The notes under the pieces are model-generated. The model had not been told where the DNA came from, made no database searches, and worked only from the letters and a program-made list of their open reading frames with translations. The position numbers were made by a program, and so were the translations under genes. Shown here one piece after another: positions 23,481-37,154 of a stretch of 64,000 nt of DNA; position 1 is the stretch's first letter; each line of letters starts with the position of its first letter. This stretch comes from Beta vulgaris subsp. vulgaris (taxonomy: Eukaryota; Streptophyta; Magnoliopsida; Caryophyllales; Amaranthaceae), in assembly GCF_026745355.1 (NCBI RefSeq), contig NC_079210.1, forward strand, positions 15,955,422 through 16,019,421, given 5' to 3'.

Positions 23481-24320
23481 ATGGATGCTGAAGAAACAAA
23501 AATTGACCCAATCTCGCCATATTATCTTGGCGCCGGCGACCAGCCAGGAAACATCATTACACACGTCATCCTTAAGGGTGACAATTACGTAGCGTGGGTG
23601 AGAGCGATCACCCTATCACTGAAGGTCAGGTGCAAGTTCGTCTTCGTCGATGGGACGATTCGCAAACCGACGGAGACAAGAAATTTACTCAACCGGGAGA
23701 CCGTTAATTCGATGTTGGTCTCATGGCTTCTTCGTAGCATGGATATTGAACTTGTTGCGTCAATCCCCCATCATGAAGAGGCGAAACCTCTTTGAGACTA
23801 TCTTGAAAAACGCTTTTGCGTGGCTAATGGACCGAGGTTGCAGCAGCTTTAGGTCGATATTATTGAATGTAAACAAACTAAAACGATGTATGTGGATGAC
23901 TACTTTAATAAGCTAATGGGACTTTATGACGAACTTACTCGCCTCAAATCGCTATATACATGTTCTTGTAATCAATGTAGTTGCAATGTTGCTGGAAAAT
24001 TTGCTCAAGATCGAGATGAAGAACGCCTCCATCAATTCTTGATCGGAGTTGATGATGACAGTTTTGGGCTTGTGAGATCGAACCTTCTCTCACAGAGTCC
24101 GGTGGTTACGTTAGATAGGGCGTATCAAGCCCTAATCCAAGAGGAAAAATCGCATGCTATTGCGTCGGGGAAAGCGGTCCATGATGAAGCTACTATCTTC
24201 GCCTTGCAAGCGGACCGCTCTCATGGTCGGGTTGATAAAACCAAGCTTTTTTGTCACCATTGTAAACAACGTGGCCATGACAATGCTACGTGTTTTAAAT
24301 TACACGAATATCCGGAGTAG
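23481..24320 (+). pseudogene. copia gag, frameshifted
   Basis: Begins MDAEETKIDPISPYYLGAGD and continues through the gag_2-type core (LKGDNYVAWVRAITLSLKVR). The frame is lost at about 23790 and resumes at 23886-24320, ending in the zinc knuckle CHHCKQRGHDNATCF (about 24250-24296). The product would be a capsid-like RNA-binding protein. The frame break between residues near 100 and the second half makes it a pseudogene. Confidence 0.85.
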
Positions 24321-24434
24321 TGGGAGGAGCGTAACCGTGCTCGTACTCGCCCCTCTAACACCACTAGTGCCACGTCTGCTGTTGGGGCTGCACTTGCCGA
24401 GCTCAATCTGGACCAAGTTAAAACTCTCCTAAAC

Positions 24435-25391
24435 ATGATTAACAGTGAGTCTTCTCCCTCGCAGGACCGTATGACGGGTGAGTATCTTTCTTTGGGTTGG
24501 ATAATTGATACGGGTGCCTCGCACCATGTAACGGGTGCACGGATAATTGATACGGTTGAATACTTTCTTGGTATTGAAGTTGCCCGTAATCCTGAAGGGC
24601 TCTTCTTGTGTCAACGTAAGTATGCGCTGGATATCATTACTGAGCCCGACCTTTTAGGGGCTAAGCCTGCTGCTTTTCCCATTGAGCAGAATCATTCCTT
24701 TTCCCTTGCTACTGGGCCTCTCCTTAGTGATCCCGAGTCGTATCGTTGTCTGGTGGGGCGCCTCATTTATTTGTCCTTCACTCACCCCGATCTTGCCTAC
24801 ACTGTTCATGTCTTCGCCAGTTCATGCAGTCTCCTAGACGTGAACATTAGGATGCCGCCTTACGCGTTGTTGGGTACTTGAAAGGCTCTCCTGGGCAAGG
24901 TATCCTCCTCTCTTCTCCGTGTGATTTGTCTCTCGCTGGTTGGTGTGATTCTGATTGGGCTAGTTGTCCTTTGACACGGAGGTCGCTGTCTGGTTGGTTG
25001 GTGTATCTTGGGGGATTTCCCATTTCTTGGAAGACCAAGAAACAACACACTGTTTCTCGTTCTTCCGCTGAGGCTGAGTATCGCTCCATGGCCGCTGTTA
25101 CTTGTGAGGTGAAATGGCTCAAGGCCCTTTCTGGAGAGTCTCGGGGTACATCAGGAGCGTGCTATGCTCCTTTTATGTGATAGTAAGTCTGCTCTGCATA
25201 TTGCTCTTAATCCCGTCTTTCATGAATGTACTAAACATATCGAGGTCGATTGTCATTACTTTCGTGATGCTGTACAATACGTCCTTATCCTTCCTTGTCA
25301 TGTTTCTACCACCGAGCAACTTGCGGACATTTTTACCAAGGCTCTTGGGAAACGTCAGTTCTTGTATTTATTGCGCAAGTTGGCATTCTAG
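24435..25391 (+). pseudogene. collapsed copia pol: protease start fused to RT end and RNase H
   Basis: 24435-24881 reads GWIIDTGASHHVTGA (protease, catalytic DTG), then within 12 codons YFLGIEVARNPEGLFLCQRK (the end of RT). The whole integrase and the catalytic part of RT are deleted in frame. RNase H follows at 24878-25391 in changing frames, with WCDSDWASCPLTRRSLSG, SRSSAEAEYRSMA and a terminal block TEQLADIFTKALGKRQF. It stops just before the polypurine tract. Confidence 0.9.
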
Positions 25392-25418
25392 ATCCCCATG
25401 CTCCAACTTGAGGGGGGG

Positions 25419-25580
25419 TGTTAGCGGATGTGTTGTATTTATTCCCACATGGGCCTCTTGTATGTATGACTTGTGATTAGTAGCTTGGCCCACATGTTCA
25501 TTGGGGTCATTAGGTTGTATATTAAATGCCAAGGCACGCTTAATGAAAGACACACAAACAATTAAACCTAAACCTTCTCA
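25419..25580 (+). repeat. 3' LTR of the small copia
   Basis: 162 bp, TGTTAGCGGATG…CCTTCTCA, followed by the GAATA duplication. Confidence 0.94.
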
Positions 25581-26302
25581 GAATAACGTAAGAAATAAGT
25601 AGGGAAATAGTTAGGAGTAATTAATTTTAAAATTGATGGTCACATATCAAGTTATTAGTGGTAGTGATATAACGAGATAGTTTCAAGAGATATAAACTCG
25701 CCTAAAGTAATCACCATTTTTCAGTCTCAGGAATTTTTTTCTCTTATTATGACTGATTTCATAGATTGAACATATTAAAATTTTAAAATATGTCAATGTA
25801 ATATCAAAATGTATCTTTCTTCCAAATAAAAAATTGTCAATGAAGTAAGAAAATATTTGAACTCCCCATTTTGAAATTCCCGGATTCGCTTCTGCACATA
25901 AACTCATCATATTCCTCTTGGTGCGGTATATGGACTGCTTTAATAATCTTCACCGTGTTGATGACAAACCATGTTTTAAGCTTTTCGTCATCTCATTCAT
26001 GGTTTCAATTGATGATTTCTCTTACCTGGGTGGGTTTCTCATCTTGATTGGTTGGAACGTTTTGCTTGAAAGTAATTGGGTCAGTACCAGTCCAAGAAGG
26101 CCCTAAAATCAGAGTGTTTACTCCACTTCAAATCCTTTTACCATACCATTTGCCAAATCTTCAACACACTTCCTATCAAACTTACGAATTTCAGCAATGA
26201 CATTTCTAAATGGGCCTCGGGTAATGACAGCATTATTAAAAAGAAAAGTCATTTACTGATTACTGAGCCACATTAATGGTGCCCAAAAGGCTCTTGAAAT
26301 TA
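25581..26302. other. unassigned intergenic sequence
   Basis: AT-rich; no gene, TIR or LTR recognised. Short open frames at 25683-25910 and 25918-26276 have no family features. Confidence 0.4.
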
Positions 26303-26757
26303 CACTACTACATATATGAGCTATTAAGCCAAAAACTGCCGCAATAGCTCTGTTGCAACGGTCCAACAACCGTTGATGTTGTTGTTGTTGCATTAGACCC
26401 AATGCAACGGTCCAACAACTATTGTTGTTGTTGTCATTGCATTAGACCTAATGTAACGGTTCTTAAGCTAATCGCAACAACTACTAGAAAGTCGTTGCAA
26501 TCGTCGTTGCATTAGCTATACAACCTATTGCAATCTATATCTAGTGCAACACCATCCGATAGCTATTGCAACGCCTCTACTACTCATTTTATGTCCCTTT
26601 TTTACATCTAATGCAAAGACTCTCTATATATATTGCAACACAATCATATAGCTGTTGCAACGCTTATAATGTCATTTCATTTTAGCACCTATTGTAACGC
26701 CTTACACCTCCATAGCTAATGCAACTCCAATACCTTCGTCGTCTTGTAATAGTAGTA
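26303..26757. mobile_element. degenerate CACTA-like terminal region with GTTGCAACG subterminal motifs
   Basis: Starts CACTACTACATATATGAG at 26303 and is packed with variants of TTGCAACG/CGTTGCAA and CTAATGCAAC up to about 26730. It ends in TGTAATAGTAGTA, a rough inverted copy of the start. Dense short subterminal repeats in both orientations beside a CACTA start are typical of CACTA (EnSpm) elements. The right end and 3-bp target duplication are uncertain. Confidence 0.5.
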
Positions 26758-27674
26758 AATCAATATATATAAAACTATGTATTCAATTTTTTTTTTTTGA
26801 ATTTCATACCCAAAATAAAAACTTATGCATATAATATTCATGCCCATGGAAAACTTACAAAGTACATAATTACAATATTAATAAATTACTAATATACTTA
26901 CAAAATTCATGTATTTCAGTTTCTACAAATAAAATGCTCCAATAAATCAATCTACATCTAAAGTGCTTCCATGCCTTTCCAATGAACTAGTTTCTTGAAT
27001 GTGGCATTTTATTTCTTCACTTATGACCACCTGCAAAATATAAAAATATTTAATCAAATTAGTCAAAAATGAAGTATCGTGATACTAATTTAAATACTTT
27101 AAACAAGGTTAAGCAATGAAGTTCTCTCTCAAAACTAATGTTCTCCTCTCTGATAATGAAATTTTTTTCCAAAAGAAAGTTTAAGAAAGCCTAGATATTG
27201 TTCGCATTAGTTGAGACTGAAAATGACGGAACGTCCATAGTTGGGGACTGTTCTTGTTTATTTTTCCTTTCTAAAACCCAGAAAACTCATGGCAGATTCA
27301 ACAAAACAAGAGCAACAACAACCATCACTAATTTTTGAGGGAATTTCACAAAGAGAGAGAATTAACTTCACCATCATAATAATGGGGAAAAGTCACAAGA
27401 TGAAGATGGGGAGGAGAAAGAAAGGTATGTAGCTGGAAGGAAAAAGAGAAAAGTGAAGGTTTAGGATGTCATCAATGAAGGACGGTGAGAGGAGATATGA
27501 ATAAGACGAAGATAGAGAGGAGAGAGAGAAAAAAACCAAACGGTGTTAGAGCTCCGTCAATAGTAAGGATATTTTGAGGACAAAGTTAAAGTTCAGGGGT
27601 ATATGAGGAATTCCCCAAATATAGGGGTAATTTGAGAATTACATCAAACCATAGGGGTATATGAGGAATTTTCC
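26758..27674. other. unassigned sequence upstream of the Tat protease fragment
   Basis: No gene. An imperfect direct repeat of AGGGGTATATGAGGAATT occurs at about 27596 and 27653, enclosing A/G-rich sequence. It may be part of the Tat element's untranslated leader or an unrelated small repeat. Confidence 0.35.
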
Positions 27675-28099
27675 CTAGAAATGAAGATCGCCAACTCTCG
27701 GGTAAAAAGGATCTTAGTTGATAGTGGCTCATAAGAAGACATCATAACTCTAAAACGCTTATGGAAGCTCAAATATACCGAGAAGGATGTAACCCCGAGC
27801 AGCCAACCGCTGATAGGTTTCGAGGGAGGATCTATATACCCCATCGGGTTTGTAAAATTGGCAATAAGGCTCGGGAAAAGCGGAAAGGGAAGAAGCCTAC
27901 TAGTCGACTTCCTGGTGGTCGACACTCAACTGCCTTATGTTGCCATCATTGGCAAGCCTACCATGAACAGGATAAAAGCAACCATCTCGGTATACCAATT
28001 ACTTCTGCAGTATGAGACGGATGACAACCAAGTCGGGATAATATATGGGAACCAGCAGACAGCTCGAGAATGTTTAAAAAACAGTTTCAAAACCAATAC
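27675..28099 (+). pseudogene. Tat-type Ty3/gypsy protease fragment
   Basis: The + strand encodes VKRILVDSGS (aspartic protease DSG), followed by LVDFLVVDTQLPYVAIIGKP and a C-terminal RIKATISVYQLLLQYETDD…GNQQTARECL block. This matches the pattern of Tat-clade proteases (VKRVLVDGGSSADIL…DFLVVDxxxxYNxILGRPxLNxIKAVxSTYHL…QxxARECY). One in-frame stop follows DSGS. The coding is cut at 28099 by an inserted LTR. The matching integrase end lies about 20.6 kb downstream at 48721. Confidence 0.8.
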
Positions 28100-28142
28100 T
28101 GTAATCCCCCCGTAAATTTATGAATTTTATAAATATATCTTA

Positions 28143-28203
<61 letters not shown>

Positions 28204-28760
28204 TATTAAAATAAATTATTTCATTAAAAGATTGACTATCTGAAAGACAAAGGAATTATTTTGGTTTGATTACCTTTAGTCCTGCTCAAGTTTTATTTAA
28301 AGATTGTGTTTTTATGATTTATTTTTAGTTTGATCATGTTTAAAAGCTTTAGTTTGATGATATGATTATGGATGTAAGATTATATAATTTACGTATTGCA
28401 GAAATAAAAATTCAGATTTATTTGTTATGCTTAGATTGGATTTTTAATTATCAGAGCATGGATTTTTAGGGTGTTAAAGATTGGAAAATCATAGTAGTAT
28501 GTTATAAATTATAGAATTGATTATCCTTATAAGTTTAAATATGTTTAAACATGTTTAAAGGGAGTTTTAACAGAATATATGTTGCTGGAATTTTAAAAAG
28601 AATATTATTGATGGAGTTTTAAAGATTTTATTAACTAGTATAATAGCATTATGCTAGGAAGTGTTAGTAATTGAGGTTTTAATGATGGAAAAGACTTTTA
28701 AATATTTTAAAGGAGGTTTAAAATATTTTAAAAGTTGTTGGAAATTATTTGAGTATTGAT
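28100..28760 (+). repeat. decayed gypsy LTR (family B), left part
   Basis: Begins TGTAATCCCCCCGTAAATTT and matches, in opposite orientation, the LTR at 57004-57981 over most of its length, with an internal deletion where the other copy has its CT-rich transcribed part. It is interrupted at 28761 by the gag-only retrotransposon; sequence after 47765 may be its continuation. Confidence 0.65.
28143..28200. repeat. (TG)n(TA)n microsatellite
   Basis: About nine TG units followed by about 20 TA units inside the LTR. Confidence 0.9.
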
Positions 28761-29521
28761 TGTAAACACAAATTTTTAGATCTGCAAAATAGAGAGTCAA
28801 AAGATGTGAACAAAATACTATTTTATTGAGTTTTTGTATTTGGGTTACAATCTCTAATGTTTTAATCCTCTGATTAAATCTCCACGTGTATTTGAACTTT
28901 GCAATTCACGAACAGCTTTGATTTTCATGAATGAGGGCCTTCATGCTTGATCTTGTTCAAGAATGTTGATGTAGAATAGAACGGCACGTCAATTTGTATG
29001 CTTGTTGTTCTTCTTCTATTGGAAGTATTTGATGTTGGTTTGTTGTTGCTCACGAACCTATATGATCTTCCTGAATTAGGGCCTTCGGGCTTGATCTCGC
29101 TAGAGGTTGATCTTGTTCTTCTTCTTGGAGAGAATCTGATGCAACTTGACTGCCAAAGAGACTACTTGAGAAGTTTAGGATGTGCCTTATGTTTTTCTCC
29201 TTGCTGGCTCTGGAGTTTGATTTCTTCTCCTCCAGCAAGTGAAGAGGAGAGCTCTATTTATAGAGTTAGGAGAACCCTAGGGTTTTCACTCATCCTGCCT
29301 CCTGGGCCTCATGGACATAACCTTTTCATTAGCCCATCGTTCATTTAATGGGACATTGACCCAACAATAGATGATTAATTATAATAAGCCTAATTTAGCG
29401 ATAAGCCCAAATTAATTAAATTTGATGATCATCCATTCATAAAAGTCAACATTTGACTTTAAGACTTTAATGGGTCAATTAAATGTGTGACGTGGCATAT
29501 AATAAAATTTTTATGCCCACA
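28761..29521 (-). repeat. 3' LTR of the gag-only element
   Basis: 761 bp, + orientation TGTAAACACAAATT…TTTTTATGCCCACA. It is preceded by TTGAT and followed by AATTTGCCCCTTCGAG, whose - strand reading CTCGAAGGGGCAAATT is the polypurine tract. Confidence 0.93.
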
Positions 29522-29807
29522 AATTTGCCCCTTCGAGACTGTATCACATACACGATTTGAGTGAGTGTGTAAGTGTGATCGAGTCTCGATTTTTTTTTTA
29601 CCATCACAGAAAATTGGGTTGGCTTCATGTTAACAAATTAGCTTATAATAATGGATCAAAAGCAACAACTCATAACAATTAGCTGAGTTATACAAGTTAG
29701 GACGACCCCCTTTTTTTTTTTAATCCAAGCTTGCCAAATTGTAAAACTTTTACGAGAATGTTGGGCGGACTTTCCTTGTCTATCTCTTCAGTATTCTTGT
29801 TGGAGAT
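29522..29807. other. interior of the gag-only element next to its 3' LTR
   Basis: Non-coding. Contains the polypurine tract (29522-29537) and then AT-rich sequence up to the GAGAT target site at 29803-29807 of the inserted gypsy element. Confidence 0.7.
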
Positions 29808-31940
29808 TGTAACACCCCCAAAATCCATACACGTCTAATGCTACGTCGCATCGACTTTGGGAGTGTTACCGCCGCGATGGAACGCAAGGCATAATTAAAA
29901 ATACGGTAACTCAAATTCATTGTCTCAAAACCAAATTGCAGCGGAATAGAAAATGTAAATACAACTCGGGAATCATAGATGACCCCTCTTTATTCAAACT
30001 CAAACCATTTAACAATGTTCTATAAAATTCAGTAATACTTAAACGAAAAGTTTAACTTCAAACTACAGACTAGCCCCCTTATGCTTGATATCATGCAGCA
30101 GCACCAGCTCACCTAGTCTGCTCCCCATTGAAGTGTCAATGGTTCATCACAGGTCAACAAACACATAATAACACACAGAGTCAGCTATGCTGAGTACGTA
30201 ATGAAGCATTGAAACTATATGAACATAAATGATGCACACCTTACAGACTGCTATATGAAACTACAATATCTCACATTCTTTAATCTTTCATTATTTGGCA
30301 TCGAACGGGCACCGTCATCTTACTAGAATCATACGGGCTACTGAATCCTTAATAGACAACTTGGTCTATTAGATGAAATGCAAATACGGTTTTGTTCCGT
30401 CTCACACCCATCACCTTAGAATGCATACCCCCAAGATCGAACGGAACCTTCCGCCTACTTGAGTTATCAAAATATAAGGACACTACTGTCGTCACAGTAG
30501 GCCTGCGTAGGAGTGTAGAACAAGTCCCACACTCCCCCCATTGTTCTATACTTGTAGGGAATCCAACTACAAGCTATTGCCATAATCTTCTTTTACTACT
30601 AACTATTCTTTTTATAACTTCAAAGAGCCATTTACATGCTCTCTTAATGACCAAACTCAATCTTATCTCTGGTAACACTCTCGTTACTCTATAGATCAGA
30701 CTAATAATGCTGATGTTACACTATGATAGAACTTCGCATTTTGATGCAACATATTTCAATGCATCATATTGATTTCACGTTATAAACGTCTAACCAAACA
30801 ATCACAATCAAATGTTCCCTATCATGGTACTAGGTTCCAATAAAATGAACTGCAACCTAATCATGATACTAAGCTTGAAAGTAAACTGGTACGCGTACGT
30901 ACCTTATAGCGGAGAATTTTCGCTGACTTAATTGAACGAGCCGCTTATGAAATTGGGACCTAAACCGTTAAAACAAAGCTTTAGTGTTACGTCCTTGATA
31001 ACACTAACAACTACTACGTACTAAGACCATAACGATCTAACGATTCGAATTATACGATAGTTAAAACCTTATTCCAGAACTTTCGTTATAATTCTAATCT
31101 AGTGGATTTAACGTCTTTTAGAAGTCAGAGTTAGTGAAGTCAGAATTCTAATTATACCACTGACTTTCGCCGGCACAAGAATTCCGGCGATGACGCACAC
31201 TTTCCGTCTCCTACGCGCGGCCACGACACCCAACCGGCACTCGCACAACCTTCGCGCACACACACACGACGAATACCTTCGTACCCCTTCTTCGTTTCGT
31301 CGCCCAAACACCGTTACGCGAGCAGATCTGTCGCGCCACTACACTCGCACGACGCGGAACCACTCGACACACTCTCGCACCAAGCCTCGACGGCACTCGC
31401 AGCCTTCTCGAACACCGCACCACACGAGCCAACCCACGACACACACGTCGCACGAAAATCTCGAACAAACCCCCGAACCCCTCTCTCGCAACCCTCGTCG
31501 GGACCCTTCGCACCACAACTCTCGACAATTCGCACAACCACAGGTGACGAGAGGGAGGAGGCGAGAGGAAGAATCAGCGAGAGGTTGAGAGAGAATCCGA
31601 GAGAGAAAAATCCGAGAGAGAGAAAGAAAATTCTGGGAGAGAGGGAGAGAAAGAAATCGGCTGAGGAGAGAGAGAAAAGTCGGCTGGAAGAGAGAAAAGG
31701 GTTTTAGGGTTTTCTGAAATTCCATCCCCTTTTCTTTTTATATTCCCTTCAAAAAGTAGTAACCCTACATCAAGTAAAGATCAGTTTAATCTTAACAAAA
31801 CTCCGAAAATTTCCTAAGCCTATTCGTATTAACAATAATTTACTCCTATTATTTTGTAAATAACCTAAAATACCTTTTTATTAATTCTTTATATTTTCTT
31901 AATTAATACGAAATTACTACTAAAAATATGGAGTATTACA
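29808..31940 (-). repeat. 3' LTR of the chromovirus
   Basis: 2133 bp. Co-linear with 40920-43511 but lacks about 460 bp between the TTAGTGAA at about 31135 and ATTATACCACTGACTTTCG at about 31151. The polypurine tract (CTTTTAAGGGGGGAAGCC on the - strand) lies at 31941-31958. Confidence 0.95.
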
Positions 31941-31958
31941 GGCTTCCCCCCTTAAAAG
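31941..31958 (-). promoter_or_regulatory. polypurine tract of the chromovirus
   Basis: Reads CTTTTAAGGGGGGAAGCC on the - strand, abutting the 3' LTR. A second, similar G-rich run (TTTTAAGGGGGAAG) lies about 190 bp further in, at about 32141. Confidence 0.75.
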
Positions 31959-32079
31959 AAGTTTCGTCCCGAAACTTTGAGGTAGCCCGTCTTAACGACG
32001 ATCTTTTGCACTTCTAAGTCCCAAATTTCACAAGCTGTTTTTAACGTTGCACAATAGATAAGCAGTAATTACACATAAC

Positions 32080-34349
32080 TAGCATATAACTAACGTAATT
32101 AACATACTTTAGGGTGAAAGCGCGAAATTCTATCGCATTCTTCCCCCTTAAAAGAAAAGTTACGTCCCCGTAACTCACGTACCTCTTGGAAAAGCTCAGG
32201 GTACTTCAGACGCATTGCATCTTCGGCTTCCCATGTGGCTTCCTCGGTAGTTTGATTTCTCCACAACACTTTGACAATCTGACGTCCTTATTCCTCGTAC
32301 TCCGCACTTTGCGGTCTAGGATCTGGACAGGTTTCTCCTCATAGGACAAAGTTTCGTCTATCTCGACGTTTTCAGGTTCAAGGACATGTGACGCATCAGG
32401 TACGTATCTCCGAAGTTGGGATACGTGAAACACGTTATGGACCCTTTCTAAGTCGTTGGGCAAATCCAGGCGATAAGCAACTTTCCCTACCCTCGCCAGT
32501 ATCTCATAGGGTCCTATGAACTTAGGGCTTAGCTTCCCCTTTTTCCCGAATCGCATCACTCCTTTCATTGGGACACCTTAAGCAACACTTTTTCCCCAAC
32601 TTCGAAATTTTCATCCCTTCGCTTCTGGTCCGCATAGGATTTTTGCCTGTCCTGTGCAGCCTTAATCTTTTCTTGAATGACTCGCACTTGATCCACTGTC
32701 TCCTGAATCATCTCAGGTCCTAACACCACAGTCTCACTGATGTCGTTCCAACACAAAGGGCTACGACACTTTCTCCCGTACAATGCTTCAAATGGTGCCA
32801 TCTTAATACTAGCATGGTAGCTGTTGTTGTATGAGAATTCTATGAGGTCCAAATGGTCTTCCCATGATCCTTGGTATTCTAAAGCACATGCTCGCAACAT
32901 GTCCTCTAAGGTCTGAATAGTTCGTTCGGTTTGACCATCGGTAGCTGGGTGAAAGGCTGTACTCATTAATAGCTCACTACCAAATGCTTCCTGGACCTTT
33001 TCCAGAAATTCGACAGGAATCGAGAGTCTCGATCTGAAACTATACTTGTGGGTACTCCATGCAATCGAATGACATTTTTCACATAAGCCTTGGCTAAGGC
33101 TTCCATACTCCACGTATCCTTCATAGGTATGAACCTTGCTGTCTTGGTTAGTCTGTCCACTATCACCCAAATGGTATTATTGCCTCCCCGACTCTTGGGT
33201 AAGGCGACAACGAAGTCCATGGATACGAATCCCATTTCCATGTCGGAATGTCTAAGGGTTGAATCTTTCCTTGAGGTCTCTTGTGTTCACTTTTGACTTT
33301 CTGGCACGTTAGCATTTGGAAACAAACTCAGCTACTGCTCTTTTCATACCAGGCCACCAAAACATCTTCTTGAGGTCCTTATACAACTTATCTCCCCCTG
33401 GGTGGACGAATACGTCGTGTTATGACCCTCACTCATTATCTTCTGTTTCAACTCTTCACACTTTTGTGGCACGCACCACCTACCCTTATATCGTATGCTT
33501 CCATCCTCATAGATCGCAAACCCCTTTGCTTTGCGCCCTCCTTAAGCTTCCTTAAGCTTTGCCTTGACTCGCTCAAGCTTCACATCCCCAGGTTGACTCG
33601 CCCTTATCTCGTCTAGGAAGTTGGGTTCGATGGTTAGGGCACTCAGCAATCTTTCTACCTCCCCTTCATGAACAACTTCTATCTGAAGTCTAGAGAATTC
33701 CTCACAAAGTTTGTCGGCAACGACTAATGTATTCAGGCATGCTAGACTTGCGACTTAACGCATCAGCAACAACGTTGGCTTTACCCTCATGGTATTGGAT
33801 GTCTAAGTCATAGTCCTTGATGAGCTCTAACCATCTGCGCTGTCTCATGTTGAGGTCCTTCTGGGTGAAGATGTCTTTAAGGCTTTTGTGATCAGTGAAG
33901 ATACGGCAGGTTACCCCGTAGAGGTAGTGTCTCCAGATTTTGAGTGCAAATACTATGGCGGCCAATTCTAGGTCATGTGTTGGGTAATTGACTTCATATG
34001 GCTTCAACTGTCGGGACGCATAAGCTATAACCTTCCCGTTTTGCATCAGAACACAACCCAACCCATTTTTGGATGCATCACTATACACATCATATCCTTC
34101 GTTCCCGATAGGCAAGGTTAGGACAGGGGCTGAGGTTAACCTGTCCTTGAGCATTTGAAAGGCCTTCTCACTGTCCTCATTCCAGGTAAACCTACAATCC
34201 TTCTTCATCAGGTTTGTCATAGGTTTTGCTATTTTGGATAAGTCTTTCATAAATGTCCTACAGTAACCGGCTAAACCCAAGAAACTTCGTATATCCGTGA
34301 CATTCTTTGGGGTAGGCCATTCACTCACGGCTTTGATCTTCGCAGGATC
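32080..34349 (-). pseudogene. chromovirus pol, second half: RNase H, integrase, chromodomain
   Basis: On the - strand, 34349-33702 begins [20 protein letters not shown] (RT thumb), then RNase H with [20 protein letters not shown] and a …[14 protein letters not shown] end. About 33700-33300 is the integrase HHCC region, in broken frames. 33241-32565 is the integrase core, with [20 protein letters not shown], a DSRF-type second Asp and the TDGQTERTIQTLEDMLRACA block. 32568-32206 continues [22 protein letters not shown]…[15 protein letters not shown]. The chromodomain ([20 protein letters not shown], about 32290-32160) follows one frameshift. The chromodomain is thought to target integration to marked chromatin. 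Frame breaks make it inactive. Confidence 0.93.
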
Positions 34350-36316
<1,967 letters not shown>

Positions 36317-37153
36317 ATCTACTGATACACCCTCCTTAGAGATATAATGACCCAAAAATGACACCATTTCCAACCAAAATTCACATTTCGAAAACTTCGC
36401 ATATAGTTGGTTGTCCCTGAGTGCCTGTAAAATGACTCTCAAGTGATCCTCATGTTCCTTTTTGTTCTTAGAATAGATCAGGATATCGTCTATGAATACC
36501 ACGACGAATTTGTCGAGGTAGGGTCGGAAAATTCTATTCATAAGGTCCATGAAAACTGCCGGTGCATTGGTTAACCCAAAAGGCATAACCGTAAACTCAT
36601 AGTGGCCATATCTGGTTCGAAAGGCAGTCTTAGGTATATCATGATCAGCAATCCTCAACTGATGGTAACCAGACCTTAAGTCTATTTTGGAGAACATCCC
36701 CGCACCCTGAAGTTGGTCGAACAAGTCATCAATCCTAGGTAATGGGTACTTGTTTTTCACAGTGACATTGTTCAACTCTCGGTTATACATAACCTCAAGC
36801 TACCATCCTTCTTTTTCACAAACAAGACGGGTGCTCCCCATGGCGACATGCTAGGTCTAATATACCCTTTGTCTATTAGTTCCTCTAACTGGTTCTTCAA
36901 CTCATTCATTTCTGCCGGAGCCATTCATATGGGGCTTTGAAATGGGTCCAGTCCCAGGTACTAGGTCAACGGTGAACTCTACATCTCTCCTTGGAGGCAT
37001 ACCAGGTATTTCCTCAGGAAAGACATCCTGGAACTCTCGGACTATGGGCACATCTTCAGGCCTCAACGGATCATCCTCAACTCTTCTCACTGAACACATA
37101 AATAGGGGCCAACCCTTGTCTACGTAGTTCTTAAGTTGTAACGCATTGATCAC
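36317..37153 (-). pseudogene. chromovirus reverse transcriptase, N-terminal part
   Basis: 37153-36902 is the linker with PIVREFQDVFPEEIPGMPPR. 36790-36317 carries [57 protein letters not shown], and the catalytic box as FIDD (about 36496-36485), the usual form in plant chromoviruses. One stop and frameshift separate it from the linker. It is interrupted at 36316 by the CACTA element directly after [11 protein letters not shown]. Confidence 0.93.
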
Positions 37154-37154
37154 T

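Larger units (their letters stand above)
23207..25580 (+). mobile_element. small Ty1/copia retrotransposon with large internal deletion
   Basis: 162-bp LTRs at 23207-23368 and 25419-25580, both TGTTAGC…CTTCTCA, with target duplications GAATA at 23202-23206 and 25581-25585. The PBS TGGTATCAGAGT starts at 23369 and the polypurine tract CTTGAGGGGGGG ends at 25418. At 2.37 kb it is about half the length of a full copia: integrase and most of RT are missing. gag, the protease start, the RT end and RNase H remain. Confidence 0.95.

Noticed and set aside
27241..27432. 63-codon + strand frame with MGKSHKMKMGRRKKG
   Set aside because: Short, Lys/Gln-rich and in A-rich intergenic DNA; nothing conserved and no promoter or splice context.
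31108..31725. GC-rich open frames on both strands in the chromovirus LTR
   Set aside because: They recur at 42690-43297 only because both are LTR copies. Composition (Arg/Cys/Ser/Val-rich) and overlap on both strands point to leader sequence, not genes.
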